Of a stretch of DNA of 64,000 bases, positions 17,634-24,448 are shown piece by piece (the first letter of the stretch is position 1; each line of letters opens with the position of its first letter). The DNA is taken from positions 1 through 64,000 of the forward strand of contig CAKTDC010000014.1 of the NCBI GenBank assembly GCA_934541015.1, in the 5' to 3' direction. The position numbers and the translations under genes were made by a program. The notes under the pieces are model-generated. The model saw only the letters and a list, made by a program, of their open reading frames with translations, made no database searches and was not told the DNA's origin. Source of the DNA: an uncultured Luteimonas sp. GTDB lineage: Bacteria > Pseudomonadota > Gammaproteobacteria > Xanthomonadales > Xanthomonadaceae.

Positions 17634-18209
17634 ATGGACATTCCACGCGCAACACTTCGGATGATTGCAGCGGCCGTGCTTGCCGTATCCGCCGGCGCTT
17701 CGGCGCAGTCGAAGGACGGGCTGTCGCTGCTGCCGGGAAGCGGCACGACCGGCGGCTCCTGGAGCGAGGTCCGCAAATCGGGCCTGACGCTGAAGGGCGC
17801 GTCGCCGGACCAGGTCACGGTGGTTGCGATGGCGGTGCGGTCGGGCAAGGTGGTGGGCCGCTGGACGGCAACGGGCGGCGCCAAGTCGCCCACGATCCGG
17901 GGCGGCGAGCAGATTCCGAAAGACCGGCTCCTTCCAGGCGATCACTTCCTCCCCGGAGATCACTTTCTTCCCGGCGACCATTTCCTCCCGGGCGATCACT
18001 TTCTTCCCGGCGACCACTTCACTTCAAAGCACCTGTCCGCCGTCTCCGCGCAATCCGTCCTGAGGTCGGGTCCGCCCGGCGTCACCGACGGCATCGTGCT
18101 GGTGGCCGTGCCGGCCGACTGCCGAAGCGGCCACGAACGCAGCTGCTCGGTACAGACCCGGCCACTGCTGTTCACCTCCCGGGCGTCCCGATCACCACGT
18201 ACGAGGTAG
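17634..18209 (+). CDS. Exported protein with five LPGDHF tandem repeats
   Basis: A 191-residue protein of unknown function. It has a signal peptide (MIAAAVLAVSAGASAQS), a short conserved-looking beta-rich region (DQVTVVAMAVRSGKVVGRW), then five exact copies of the hexapeptide LPGDHF at about residues 100-129, and a tail with two cysteines (ADCRSGHERSC). The same CTGGAGGAAC ribosome-binding sequence precedes this gene and the previous one. The repeated Asp-His-Phe units would present a regular array of acidic and imidazole groups, which suggests metal or surface binding; that is inference. It lies 56 bases after the 566-residue protein and 5 bases before the next lipoprotein gene. Confidence 0.7.
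   Translation: MDIPRATLRMIAAAVLAVSAGASAQSKDGLSLLPGSGTTGGSWSEVRKSGLTLKGASPDQVTVVAMAVRSGKVVGRWTATGGAKSPTIRGGEQIPKDRLLPGDHFLPGDHFLPGDHFLPGDHFLPGDHFTSKHLSAVSAQSVLRSGPPGVTDGIVLVAVPADCRSGHERSCSVQTRPLLFTSRASRSPRTR
17931..18020 (+). repeat. Five 18-bp coding repeats (LPGDHF x5)
   Basis: Five consecutive 18-base units each encode Leu-Pro-Gly-Asp-His-Phe. The units differ only at third codon positions (CTT/CTC, CCA/CCC/CCG, GGC/GGA, GAT/GAC, CAC/CAT, TTC/TTT), so every change is synonymous. This points to selection for the peptide rather than recent slippage. Confidence 0.9.
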
Positions 18210-18214
18210 AAGGC

Positions 18215-18670
18215 ATGAAGGAAGCGAACACATTGTTTTCCACTTTGCGGACCGCGCTGCCAATGGCGCTGCTGCTTGCCTCCTGCGGCGGTAGCGACGC
18301 CCAGGTGGCAGCGTCGAACACCGCGGCGGCGCCGGGCGCGGCCGCCGCACCTCCCGCCACCCCGGCATCGCCGCCGGCCGGCGAGAGCCCGTTCGTCGCA
18401 TTCTGCATCCAGGGGGGCGAAACGGCCGACCGCTGCGCCTGCGCCGATGCGGCGCTGCGCCGGGATGCGGACGCGCAGGACTACGCGATCTACCTGCACT
18501 GGATCGGAGTGGTGCAGGCGCGGATGGCCGAAGGCGACGCCATAGGTGTCGCGGGCGGCCGCGCCTTGGAGCAGACGTCGGCGCACTTCGGCGTCGAAAC
18601 CGAGCGGGTCGATGACGCCCTGGTCGAACTGGCCCTGCCAGTGGCCGAAAAGCTCGAACAGTGCCGGTAG
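18215..18670 (+). CDS. Lipoprotein with Cys-x9-Cys-x-Cys motif (paralogue A)
   Basis: A 151-residue lipoprotein of unknown function. The lipobox is LLLASCGG, followed by an Ala/Pro-rich linker of about 40 residues and a small helical domain starting FCIQGG and containing DRCACADAAL. The same plan of lipobox, Ala-rich linker, Cys...CxCA and helices is found in the next gene, so the two are probably tandem paralogues. It begins 5 bases after the LPGDHF gene stop, with GAGGTAGAAGG overlapping that stop as the ribosome-binding region. It is likely cotranscribed with its neighbours and anchored in the outer membrane or inner leaflet of the envelope. Confidence 0.7.
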   Translation: MKEANTLFSTLRTALPMALLLASCGGSDAQVAASNTAAAPGAAAAPPATPASPPAGESPFVAFCIQGGETADRCACADAALRRDADAQDYAIYLHWIGVVQARMAEGDAIGVAGGRALEQTSAHFGVETERVDDALVELALPVAEKLEQCR

Positions 18671-18696
18671 CCACGACTGACACAGGGACCCACGAC

Positions 18697-19173
18697 ATGC
18701 AGGCTGGACAAAGGCGGGAATGGAAGGCGCGGACGCCGAAGCGGACGTTGCGGCGGCTGTCGGCGGCGATGCTGGCGGGCGTGCTGTGCGCGTCGTGCGG
18801 TACGGGCGAGGACACAGGGCAGCAGAGGCAGCAGGACGAAGCACTGGCCGTGCAGGCTCCCGCATCCGGTCCGCCCGCCGCCGCCACGGATTCGAGCATC
18901 GTCAGGCTGTGTGCCGATACCGCTCCGGTCGAACAGTGCCGTTGCGCGATGCCCGCGCTGGAGGACGAGTTCGGCGACGCGTTGGCGGATTACGAGCGGG
19001 TTGCCTCGCAATTCCTGCCCCTGCGCGCCGAAGGCATGGAGTACGTGCCGGCCTGGGATGCCGCCGTCGCCGCGGCGGCGGCGGATCTGGGCATTGCGCC
19101 TCACCAGCTGCAGGCCCGCATGAATCCGATCGGCAGCGCCCACAGTGCCGCGCGCCGTGCCTGTGCGCAGTAG
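18697..19173 (+). CDS. Lipoprotein with Cys-x8-Cys-x-Cys motif (paralogue B)
   Basis: A 158-residue lipoprotein of unknown function. It has a basic N-terminus, a hydrophobic segment and the lipobox VLCASCGTG, then a linker and a domain starting LCADTAPVEQCRCAMPALED. The three-cysteine spacing and the helical remainder match the preceding lipoprotein. ATG at 18697 is chosen over GTG at 18661, which overlaps the previous gene. Neither start has a strong ribosome-binding sequence, the best being AGGGA about 10 bases upstream of the ATG. It ends 54 bases before the next lipoprotein gene. Confidence 0.65.
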   Translation: MQAGQRREWKARTPKRTLRRLSAAMLAGVLCASCGTGEDTGQQRQQDEALAVQAPASGPPAAATDSSIVRLCADTAPVEQCRCAMPALEDEFGDALADYERVASQFLPLRAEGMEYVPAWDAAVAAAAADLGIAPHQLQARMNPIGSAHSAARRACAQ

Positions 19174-19227
19174 CAACACGGTTCGTTGGTCTCCGTCGGT
19201 CGCGATCGCGAAGGGAGTGGGAAACAC

Positions 19228-19857
19228 ATGAGTCGCTTGAATCGATGTGCGCTGTGGGGGGTGGTGGTGTTGCCGATGATGGCCTGCAGCGGGCCGGACG
19301 ACACCGACGCAGGCGCTGCCATGGACCGCCTCGACGGCGGGACAGCGCAGGTCGCGAAAAAAGCGGCATCGAGCGCGTCGACGGACCAGATCGGCACCGT
19401 GCAGGCGCGAATCGACGACGAGGACCGCACCCGGTTCACCCTTTCCCGCAAGATCGATGGCCAGACCAGTTCGACTGCGGTGTACGTGCAATCCGGGAAT
19501 CTCGGCATGGTCAACATCGATGCGTTTCCGGAGCCGGCGTACTCCGCCACGGGCATATTCCAGGTCAAGCTGCTGTTCGGTGGCAGCCCTGCACCGGGGA
19601 AATCGCCAGCGGCGGTCACCATCTCGCACTTCCCGGGCGCCGCGACGGAACGCGAGCCGTACTGGACGAGCGACAGCAGCGGATCCCCCGGGCAGGCCAC
19701 GCTGGAGACGTTCGGGATCGACGGCGATACCGGCCGCGCGGCCGGGACGTTCTCGGGGCGGATCTGCCTCCGGGAAAACGCCGATGCCGATCCCGACAGG
19801 GACAACTGCAAGGCCGTGTCCGGCCGGTTCGAAACCGATATGGCGGTGCGGCTGTGA
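19228..19857 (+). CDS. Lipoprotein, beta-rich, paralogue of the 22058-22654 product
   Basis: A 209-residue lipoprotein of unknown function. The signal ends VVLPMMACSG. The mature part is beta-rich: GMVNIDAFPEPAYSATGIFQ, VTISHFPGAATEREPYW, then ICLRE...NCKAVSGRFETDM at the end with two cysteines that could form a disulfide. The order and wording closely follow the product of 22058-22654 (VEIDAYASGAFSAEKFEV, VVSVSYRPDG, LCRKE...SCQPVRGVIDTRL), so the two are paralogues flanking the Yip1-type gene. ATG at 19228 follows AAGGGAGTGG. The 181-base gap after it shows nothing distinct. Confidence 0.65.
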   Translation: MSRLNRCALWGVVVLPMMACSGPDDTDAGAAMDRLDGGTAQVAKKAASSASTDQIGTVQARIDDEDRTRFTLSRKIDGQTSSTAVYVQSGNLGMVNIDAFPEPAYSATGIFQVKLLFGGSPAPGKSPAAVTISHFPGAATEREPYWTSDSSGSPGQATLETFGIDGDTGRAAGTFSGRICLRENADADPDRDNCKAVSGRFETDMAVRL

Positions 19858-20038
19858 TGACGACGATCTCGATGGCGCATCCGGACGCACGCGATCGACG
19901 CGGCCAGCTGCTTCCAGACGCAGGGCGTGATCGACACGGCGCTGGTGACGCCGGATCGCGGATGGAAGCGTGCGGTGCCCGTGTCTCTTGCGGGCAATCG
20001 GGAATGCAGACAGCAATGAAGGGCAAGGGAGTCGCGAC

Positions 20039-21340
20039 ATGAACGAAACGACTGGAAGCGAAGCGCAGGGCGTGCGGCCGGAGCCGGATGCGAGCATTCC
20101 GCCGCAGGACGGCAAGGCCCCGGCGCCACTGCTCGATCGGGTGAAGAACATCCTGTTGTCGCCGCGCGCGGAGTGGGAGCGGATCGACGGCGAGCCGGCC
20201 ACCGTCGTCGGCATCTATCGCAGCCACGTGCTGGTGCTGGCCGCGATCCCGGCCGCGGCGACCATGCTGGGGCTGCTCGTATTCGGCTACTCCGCCTTCG
20301 GCATCAGCTACCGGCCGCCGCTGCTGCCGACGGTGTTCTCGGCGCTGGTGCAGTACGCGCTGACGCTGGGTGGCGTCTACCTGCTGGCCCTGGTGATCGA
20401 CCTGCTGGCGCCGAAGTTCGACGCCACGCCCAACCGGGTGCAGGCGTTCAAGGTCGCCGCGTACTCGGCGACCGCGGCCTGGGTGGCGGGCATCTTCGGC
20501 CTGCTGCCGGCGCTGTCGATACTGTCGATCCTCGGCCTGTACAGCCTGTACCTGCTGTACCTGGGCCTGCCGCGGCTGATGCGGGCACCGCAGGAAAAGG
20601 CCTTGTCGTACACCGTGGTGGTGGTGATCGTGATGATCGTGCTCGGACTGCTGATCGGCGTGCTGACCACCGCGGTCACCAGCACCGTGATCGGGCGCAA
20701 GGCGCTGGGGCCGGGTAGCATCGGGAGCATCGCCGCGGACAAGAGCCGCGGCCGCGTGTCGGGCGAAGTCAAGATCCCGGGCGTAGGCTCGATCAACCTG
20801 GGCAAGCTCGACGAAATGGCACGGTCGGCGCAGGCGCAGGGGGGAGCGGCGTCCGGCGCCGACGTCGGGCGGCGGATGGAGGAGGTTCTGCAGGCGCCGC
20901 CGGTGGACTCCAGGGTGCTCGACTCGCTGCTGCCCGACAGCATCGCCGGCCTGCCCGCAACCGATCGCCAGCACTCGACCACAGGGGCGGGCGGCATCAG
21001 CGGCGCGCGCGCGCAGGTCCGCTACGACAGCGGCGGCTCGACGATCACCCTGCGGCTGTCGGACATGGCGATCATGCGCGGCATGGGCGCCCTGACCGGG
21101 GTGCTGAACATGGAGCAGAACCGCCAGACCGCCAACGGCTACGAACGCATGGGCCGGGTCAACGGCCGCATGACCACGGAACGATGGGACAGGCGCGCCA
21201 AGGAGGGCAACTACAGCATCCTCGTCGGCGACCGGGTGCTGGTGGAAGCGCTTGGCCGCGGGGTCGAGATCGACCAGCTCAAGGCCGCGGTGCACGGGCT
21301 GGACATCGCCAGGCTCGAGCGCGAGATCGCGGCGCAGTGA
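20039..21340 (+). CDS. Yip1-family multispanning membrane protein with soluble C-domain
   Basis: A 433-residue inner-membrane protein. After about 60 soluble residues containing LDRVKNILLSPRAEWERIDGE (the entry motif of the Yip1 family) come about five transmembrane helices (residues 65-220, including TLGGVYLLALVIDLLAPKF and VVVVIVMIVLGLLIGVLTTA). The last 200 residues are soluble, rich in Gly/Ala then alpha/beta (ITLRLSDMAIMRGMGAL, YSILVGDRVLVEALGRG). Yip1-family proteins act in membrane organisation and trafficking in eukaryotes; bacterial members have no settled role. It sits between the two paralogous lipoprotein genes, a position that suggests they form one envelope assembly. Confidence 0.75.
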   Translation: MNETTGSEAQGVRPEPDASIPPQDGKAPAPLLDRVKNILLSPRAEWERIDGEPATVVGIYRSHVLVLAAIPAAATMLGLLVFGYSAFGISYRPPLLPTVFSALVQYALTLGGVYLLALVIDLLAPKFDATPNRVQAFKVAAYSATAAWVAGIFGLLPALSILSILGLYSLYLLYLGLPRLMRAPQEKALSYTVVVVIVMIVLGLLIGVLTTAVTSTVIGRKALGPGSIGSIAADKSRGRVSGEVKIPGVGSINLGKLDEMARSAQAQGGAASGADVGRRMEEVLQAPPVDSRVLDSLLPDSIAGLPATDRQHSTTGAGGISGARAQVRYDSGGSTITLRLSDMAIMRGMGALTGVLNMEQNRQTANGYERMGRVNGRMTTERWDRRAKEGNYSILVGDRVLVEALGRGVEIDQLKAAVHGLDIARLEREIAAQ

Positions 21341-21416
21341 CATGGCCGGGTTTCCGGCGATCCCCCGATCGCCGGTTCCCGCGGGGTTACGGCAATCGGA
21401 CACAAGGTGGTGACGG

Positions 21417-22061
21417 ATGAGGATTCTTGCTGCACGTGGGGTTTCGGGGCTGCTGGGCCTGTCGCTACTGGCGGCATGCGGCGGCGGGGCAACGGATGCG
21501 GGCGCGGCCGATGCGGCGCCTGCCGACGGCATCGCCGCGCAGGCACCGGCGGCGCGGGATCACCCCTACCTGCTGGACGGCCCTGTGCCTCCCGACCCGT
21601 GCGCGGTGCTGGACGAGGCCATGGCCTCGAGCCTTCTCGGCGGCACTGCCGCAAAACGTCCCGGCGCCGGCGGTACCTGCACCTACCAGCACGGGGTCGG
21701 CAGCGACGCCGTCACGCTCCGCCTGCACTACTTCAACCTGCCGGTCGACTGGGCCGACCAGGCCGCCGCGGACCCCGAACTGCTCGCGTCCCTGCTGGGC
21801 ACCGCGGTGACGCCGGCGGACGACGTGTCCGGCCTGCCCGCGTTTACCGCGGAGAAGGGCGGCGCCAGCACGCTGCTGACGGCAACCGGCGTGTACGTCA
21901 CGGCAGTCACCAGCGACCGCGTCGTCGGCGAGGTCATGGTCCAGGCCAGCCTCGGCAACGCCATGCCGCACGGGCAGCGGATCGAAACACTGCGCCCACT
22001 GGCAGAAGCCGCCGCCGACCACCTGCGGCAGACGGCATCCAGCGAAGGAGAAAACCGGTGA
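21417..22061 (+). CDS. Lipoprotein of unknown function (214 residues)
   Basis: The N-terminus ends in a clear lipobox (LSLLAACGG). The mature domain starts DPCAVLDEAMASSLLGG and continues with GGTCTYQHG and VTLRLHYFNLPVDW. This layout, Cys-x2-Leu, a helix, Gly-rich loop, Cys-Tyr and beta strands, resembles the general fold of small extracytoplasmic sensor or DUF3558-like lipoproteins, but I cannot assign a family. Its TGA overlaps the GTG of the next lipoprotein gene (GTGA at 22058-22061), so the two are translationally coupled. It follows the Yip1-type gene by 76 bases. Confidence 0.65.
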   Translation: MRILAARGVSGLLGLSLLAACGGGATDAGAADAAPADGIAAQAPAARDHPYLLDGPVPPDPCAVLDEAMASSLLGGTAAKRPGAGGTCTYQHGVGSDAVTLRLHYFNLPVDWADQAAADPELLASLLGTAVTPADDVSGLPAFTAEKGGASTLLTATGVYVTAVTSDRVVGEVMVQASLGNAMPHGQRIETLRPLAEAAADHLRQTASSEGENR

Positions 22062-22654
22062 AACAGGGTGTCTTGAATCGAGGCTTCATCACGACCGCAC
22101 TGGTCGCGCCACTGCTCCTTCTCGGCGCATGTTCGGGCCCGTCCGGCGAGGACAGCCCGCGACCGCGCGGAAGTGACGGAACGACCACGCTCGGATCGGT
22201 CACCTGGACCTTCAACGGAGAAGAACGCCGCTGGCTGACCATCGCCGGAACGATCAGGGACAAGCCGCGTTCCTCGGCGCGCCTGCGCAAGGTGGCAACC
22301 GTGCCCCAGGTTGAAATCGATGCATACGCGAGCGGGGCATTCTCCGCGGAAAAGTTCGAGGTCGTGCTGATGTATCCGACCGCCCCCAACAGCGAGCCGG
22401 ACCTCAACCGCCCGGGCGTCGTGTCGGTCAGCTACCGGCCGGACGGTGTCCTGGGGCCGTTCTGGGACGGGCGCGGGGAAAAGGTCACGATCGAGTCGAT
22501 CGAACCCGAGGGCAGCAGCGCCCACATCAAGGCCACGTTCACGGCCGAACTGTGCCGCAAGGAACGCAACAGCGCGCCGGCCGAGGAGGACAGCTGCCAG
22601 CCGGTGCGGGGCGTGATCGATACCCGGCTGCAGACGGCGGGGCAGGAATCCTGA
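22058..22654 (+). CDS. Lipoprotein, beta-rich, paralogue of the 19228-19857 product
   Basis: A 198-residue lipoprotein of unknown function from a GTG start preceded by GAAGGAG. The lipobox is LLLLGACSG. The mature part shares with the 19228-19857 product the order IDAY/IDAF, a strand ending in F/L, SYRPDG/SHFPGA, the PFW/PYW turn, and a C-terminal pair of cysteines (ELCRKE and SCQPVRGV). It overlaps the preceding lipoprotein gene by four bases and is the last gene of the series. The 310-base gap after it isolates the series from the next exported protein. Confidence 0.65.
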   Translation: MKQGVLNRGFITTALVAPLLLLGACSGPSGEDSPRPRGSDGTTTLGSVTWTFNGEERRWLTIAGTIRDKPRSSARLRKVATVPQVEIDAYASGAFSAEKFEVVLMYPTAPNSEPDLNRPGVVSVSYRPDGVLGPFWDGRGEKVTIESIEPEGSSAHIKATFTAELCRKERNSAPAEEDSCQPVRGVIDTRLQTAGQES

Positions 22655-22964
22655 TCGGCAGATCGCCCACGCCGGAGGCGGCACGAAGGCTGGCGGCGGG
22701 GCCTATCGCCCGCCTCTGGCAAGCCTGTCCTTCGATGGCGATGGCCTGGAACACCCGCTTCCGGCGCGGGCGGCGGCGGCGATGCAGGAGCGGGGCCATG
22801 CCGGCCCGGTGCGCCGCACACTGGCAGCGTGGCTCCGGCATGAGTTTCGATGGGCGCCTACCATCGATTGAAACGTGATGTAAATCACACTTTCTCCGCG
22901 TAAAATCCCGCCTGCGCAAATACTGATTGACAATGTACGCACTATTCGTTCCGGAAGAATATCG
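22655..22964. other. Intergenic region with Crp/Clp-type site
   Basis: About 310 bases after the lipoprotein series. The first 210 show nothing recognisable. The last 100 are AT-richer and contain a strong Crp-like palindrome (22874-22889), a TAAAAT at 22901-22906 and a TTGACA at 22927-22932 without a matching -10. The ribosome-binding region GGAAGAA precedes the next gene. Confidence 0.55.
22874..22889. promoter_or_regulatory. Crp/Clp-type binding site
   Basis: CGTGATGTAAATCACA contains GTGA-N6-TCAC with A/T flanks, matching the Crp consensus TGTGA-N6-TCACA at nine of ten core positions. Xanthomonads use the Crp homologue Clp with the same consensus. It is centred about 83 bases before the ATG of the 22965 gene. 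The nearest TAAAAT (22901-22906) would put the site near -31, which suits repression or a promoter farther down. The regulatory sign cannot be read. Confidence 0.65.
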
Positions 22965-23414
22965 ATGCGATCGTCATCCTGGCTGCTCCTGGCCGCCCTT
23001 CTCTGCGCCTTCGGCGCCGCGCACGCGCAGCGCGCGCAGGCCTGCCCCACCCTGCCCGCCGGAGCCGACCTGACCTGGGATGTCCAGGAAGGCCCGGACT
23101 TCCTCTACTGCAAGGCGATCCGCGGCAGCGACGCCGGGCAGTCGTTCGCGGTGATGCTGCGCGAGGACGCCATGTTCCGGCCGTCACGCTCGATGCGCGA
23201 AGGCCGCGCGGTGATCGACGGCCACGCCGTGCGCTGGTACAGCAGCGAGGTGGCGACGGCCCCGAGCCTGCTGATCCGCGAAACCCTGCTCGAACTGGAC
23301 AAGGACCTGACCGCGCACATCGTGGTGCGCGCGGCCAGCGATACCCAGCTCGCGACGATCCAGCGACAGGTCGAAGCCCTGCGCTTCAACGACCTGCGCA
23401 TGGGCAGCAACTGA
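22965..23414 (+). CDS. Small exported protein of unknown function
   Basis: A 149-residue protein with a cleavable signal peptide (LLLAALLCAFGAAHAQR, cleavage after AHA). The mature domain has two cysteines (QACPTL and FLYCKAI) that could pair, and alternating strands and helices (VDGHAVRWYSSEV-like segment read as DGHAVRWYSS; TAHIVVRAASDTQ). I do not recognise the family. GGAAGAAT precedes the ATG. It is a single gene behind a Crp/Clp-type site, which suggests control by carbon or signalling state. Confidence 0.65.
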   Translation: MRSSSWLLLAALLCAFGAAHAQRAQACPTLPAGADLTWDVQEGPDFLYCKAIRGSDAGQSFAVMLREDAMFRPSRSMREGRAVIDGHAVRWYSSEVATAPSLLIRETLLELDKDLTAHIVVRAASDTQLATIQRQVEALRFNDLRMGSN

Positions 23415-23426
23415 TCCCCGCCGCTT

Positions 23427-23588
23427 CTGCAGGAGCACCCTCGGGGGCGGCCACCTGCCCCACGGTTTCCGCGGAAACGCCGTCAAGCGCGACGGCTGTC
23501 CTTCGTCCTCGCGGATCGCTTCGGGATTCGAGCATCCCGGTCGCGCCTCATCGACCGGGCCGCGCCTGACGGCGCTCCTGCGCGGATG
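23427..23588. repeat. REP-like repeat pair, copy 2
   Basis: CTGCAGGAGC (23427-23436) and GCTCCTGCG (23574-23582) are inverted ends of a REP-pair-like unit. Its right half, GCATCCCGGTCGCGCC to GCTCCTGCGCGGATG (23531-23588), repeats the unit at 3464-3520. It fills the gap between the exported-protein gene and aqpZ. Confidence 0.55.
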
Positions 23589-23665
23589 CCGCCGCGGCGC
23601 ACCGCCAGGCGGGCGATGGGTTACGCTCTGGGCGCGCCGGGGAGGCGCGTAACCAGGGGCACCCC

Positions 23666-24367
23666 ATGATCAAGCGACTCACGGCCGAGTTCATCGACAC
23701 TTTCTGGCTGGTGCTGGGCGGCTGCGGCAGCGCCGTGCTGGCGGCGAATTTCGGCGGCGACGGCAATCCACTGGGCATCGGCTTCGCCGGCGTGGCGCTG
23801 GCCTTCGGCCTGACCGTGCTCACCGGCGCCTACGCCTTCGGCCACATCTCCGGCGCGCACTTCAATCCGGCGGTGAGCTTCGGGCTCTGGGCGGGCGGGC
23901 GCTTCCCCGCACGCGACCTCGTTCCCTACATCGTCGCCCAGGTGCTCGGCGCGATCTTCGCCGGATGGATCCTGTACCTGATCGCCAGCGGCAAGCCGGA
24001 TTTCGCGGCCGGCGGCTTCGCCAGCAACGGCTATGGCGAACTGTCTCCCGGCGGCTACACGGTAGCGGCCGCGTTCCTGGCCGAAGTGGTGCTGACCGCG
24101 GTCTTCGTCATCATCATCATGGGCGCGACCCACAAGCTGGCCCCGGCGGGCTTCGCGCCCATCGCCATCGGCCTCGGCCTGACCCTGATCCACCTGGTCA
24201 GCATTCCGGTCACCAACACCTCGGTGAACCCGGCGCGCTCCACGGGCGTGGCCCTGTTCGCCGATACCGCCGCCCTCGGGCAGCTGTGGCTGTTCTGGCT
24301 GGCGCCGATCCTGGGCGGCCTGATCGGCGGCATCGCCTACAAGTGCCTCGGGCGCGACGGCGAGTAG
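23666..24367 (+). CDS. aqpZ: Aquaporin Z
   Basis: A 233-residue water channel of the inner membrane with six transmembrane helices and two half-helices. Both NPA motifs are present (HFNPAVSFG and VNPARSTG). The narrow water-selective filter is indicated by Phe in TGAYAFGH, His in [12 protein letters not shown], a Thr and the Arg after the second NPA, so it should pass water and exclude glycerol. Length and order match E. coli AqpZ closely. It stands alone, convergent with rlmKL. Confidence 0.96.
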   Translation: MIKRLTAEFIDTFWLVLGGCGSAVLAANFGGDGNPLGIGFAGVALAFGLTVLTGAYAFGHISGAHFNPAVSFGLWAGGRFPARDLVPYIVAQVLGAIFAGWILYLIASGKPDFAAGGFASNGYGELSPGGYTVAAAFLAEVVLTAVFVIIIMGATHKLAPAGFAPIAIGLGLTLIHLVSIPVTNTSVNPARSTGVALFADTAALGQLWLFWLAPILGGLIGGIAYKCLGRDGE

Positions 24368-24448
24368 CCTCCGGATGTTCGGGGTCTGGGCGGAACGGCC
24401 AGGCCCCTCGCGCCCGGCACATCGATCCGTCACCACCCGCCCGGGCGC

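Noticed and set aside
17931-18020. Regular 18-bp tandem units considered as a CRISPR array
   Set aside because: Units abut with no spacers and encode a hexapeptide repeat in frame with a signal-peptide protein.
22927-22932. A perfect TTGACA before the 22965 gene
   Set aside because: No acceptable -10 lies 16-18 bases downstream, so I do not call it a promoter.
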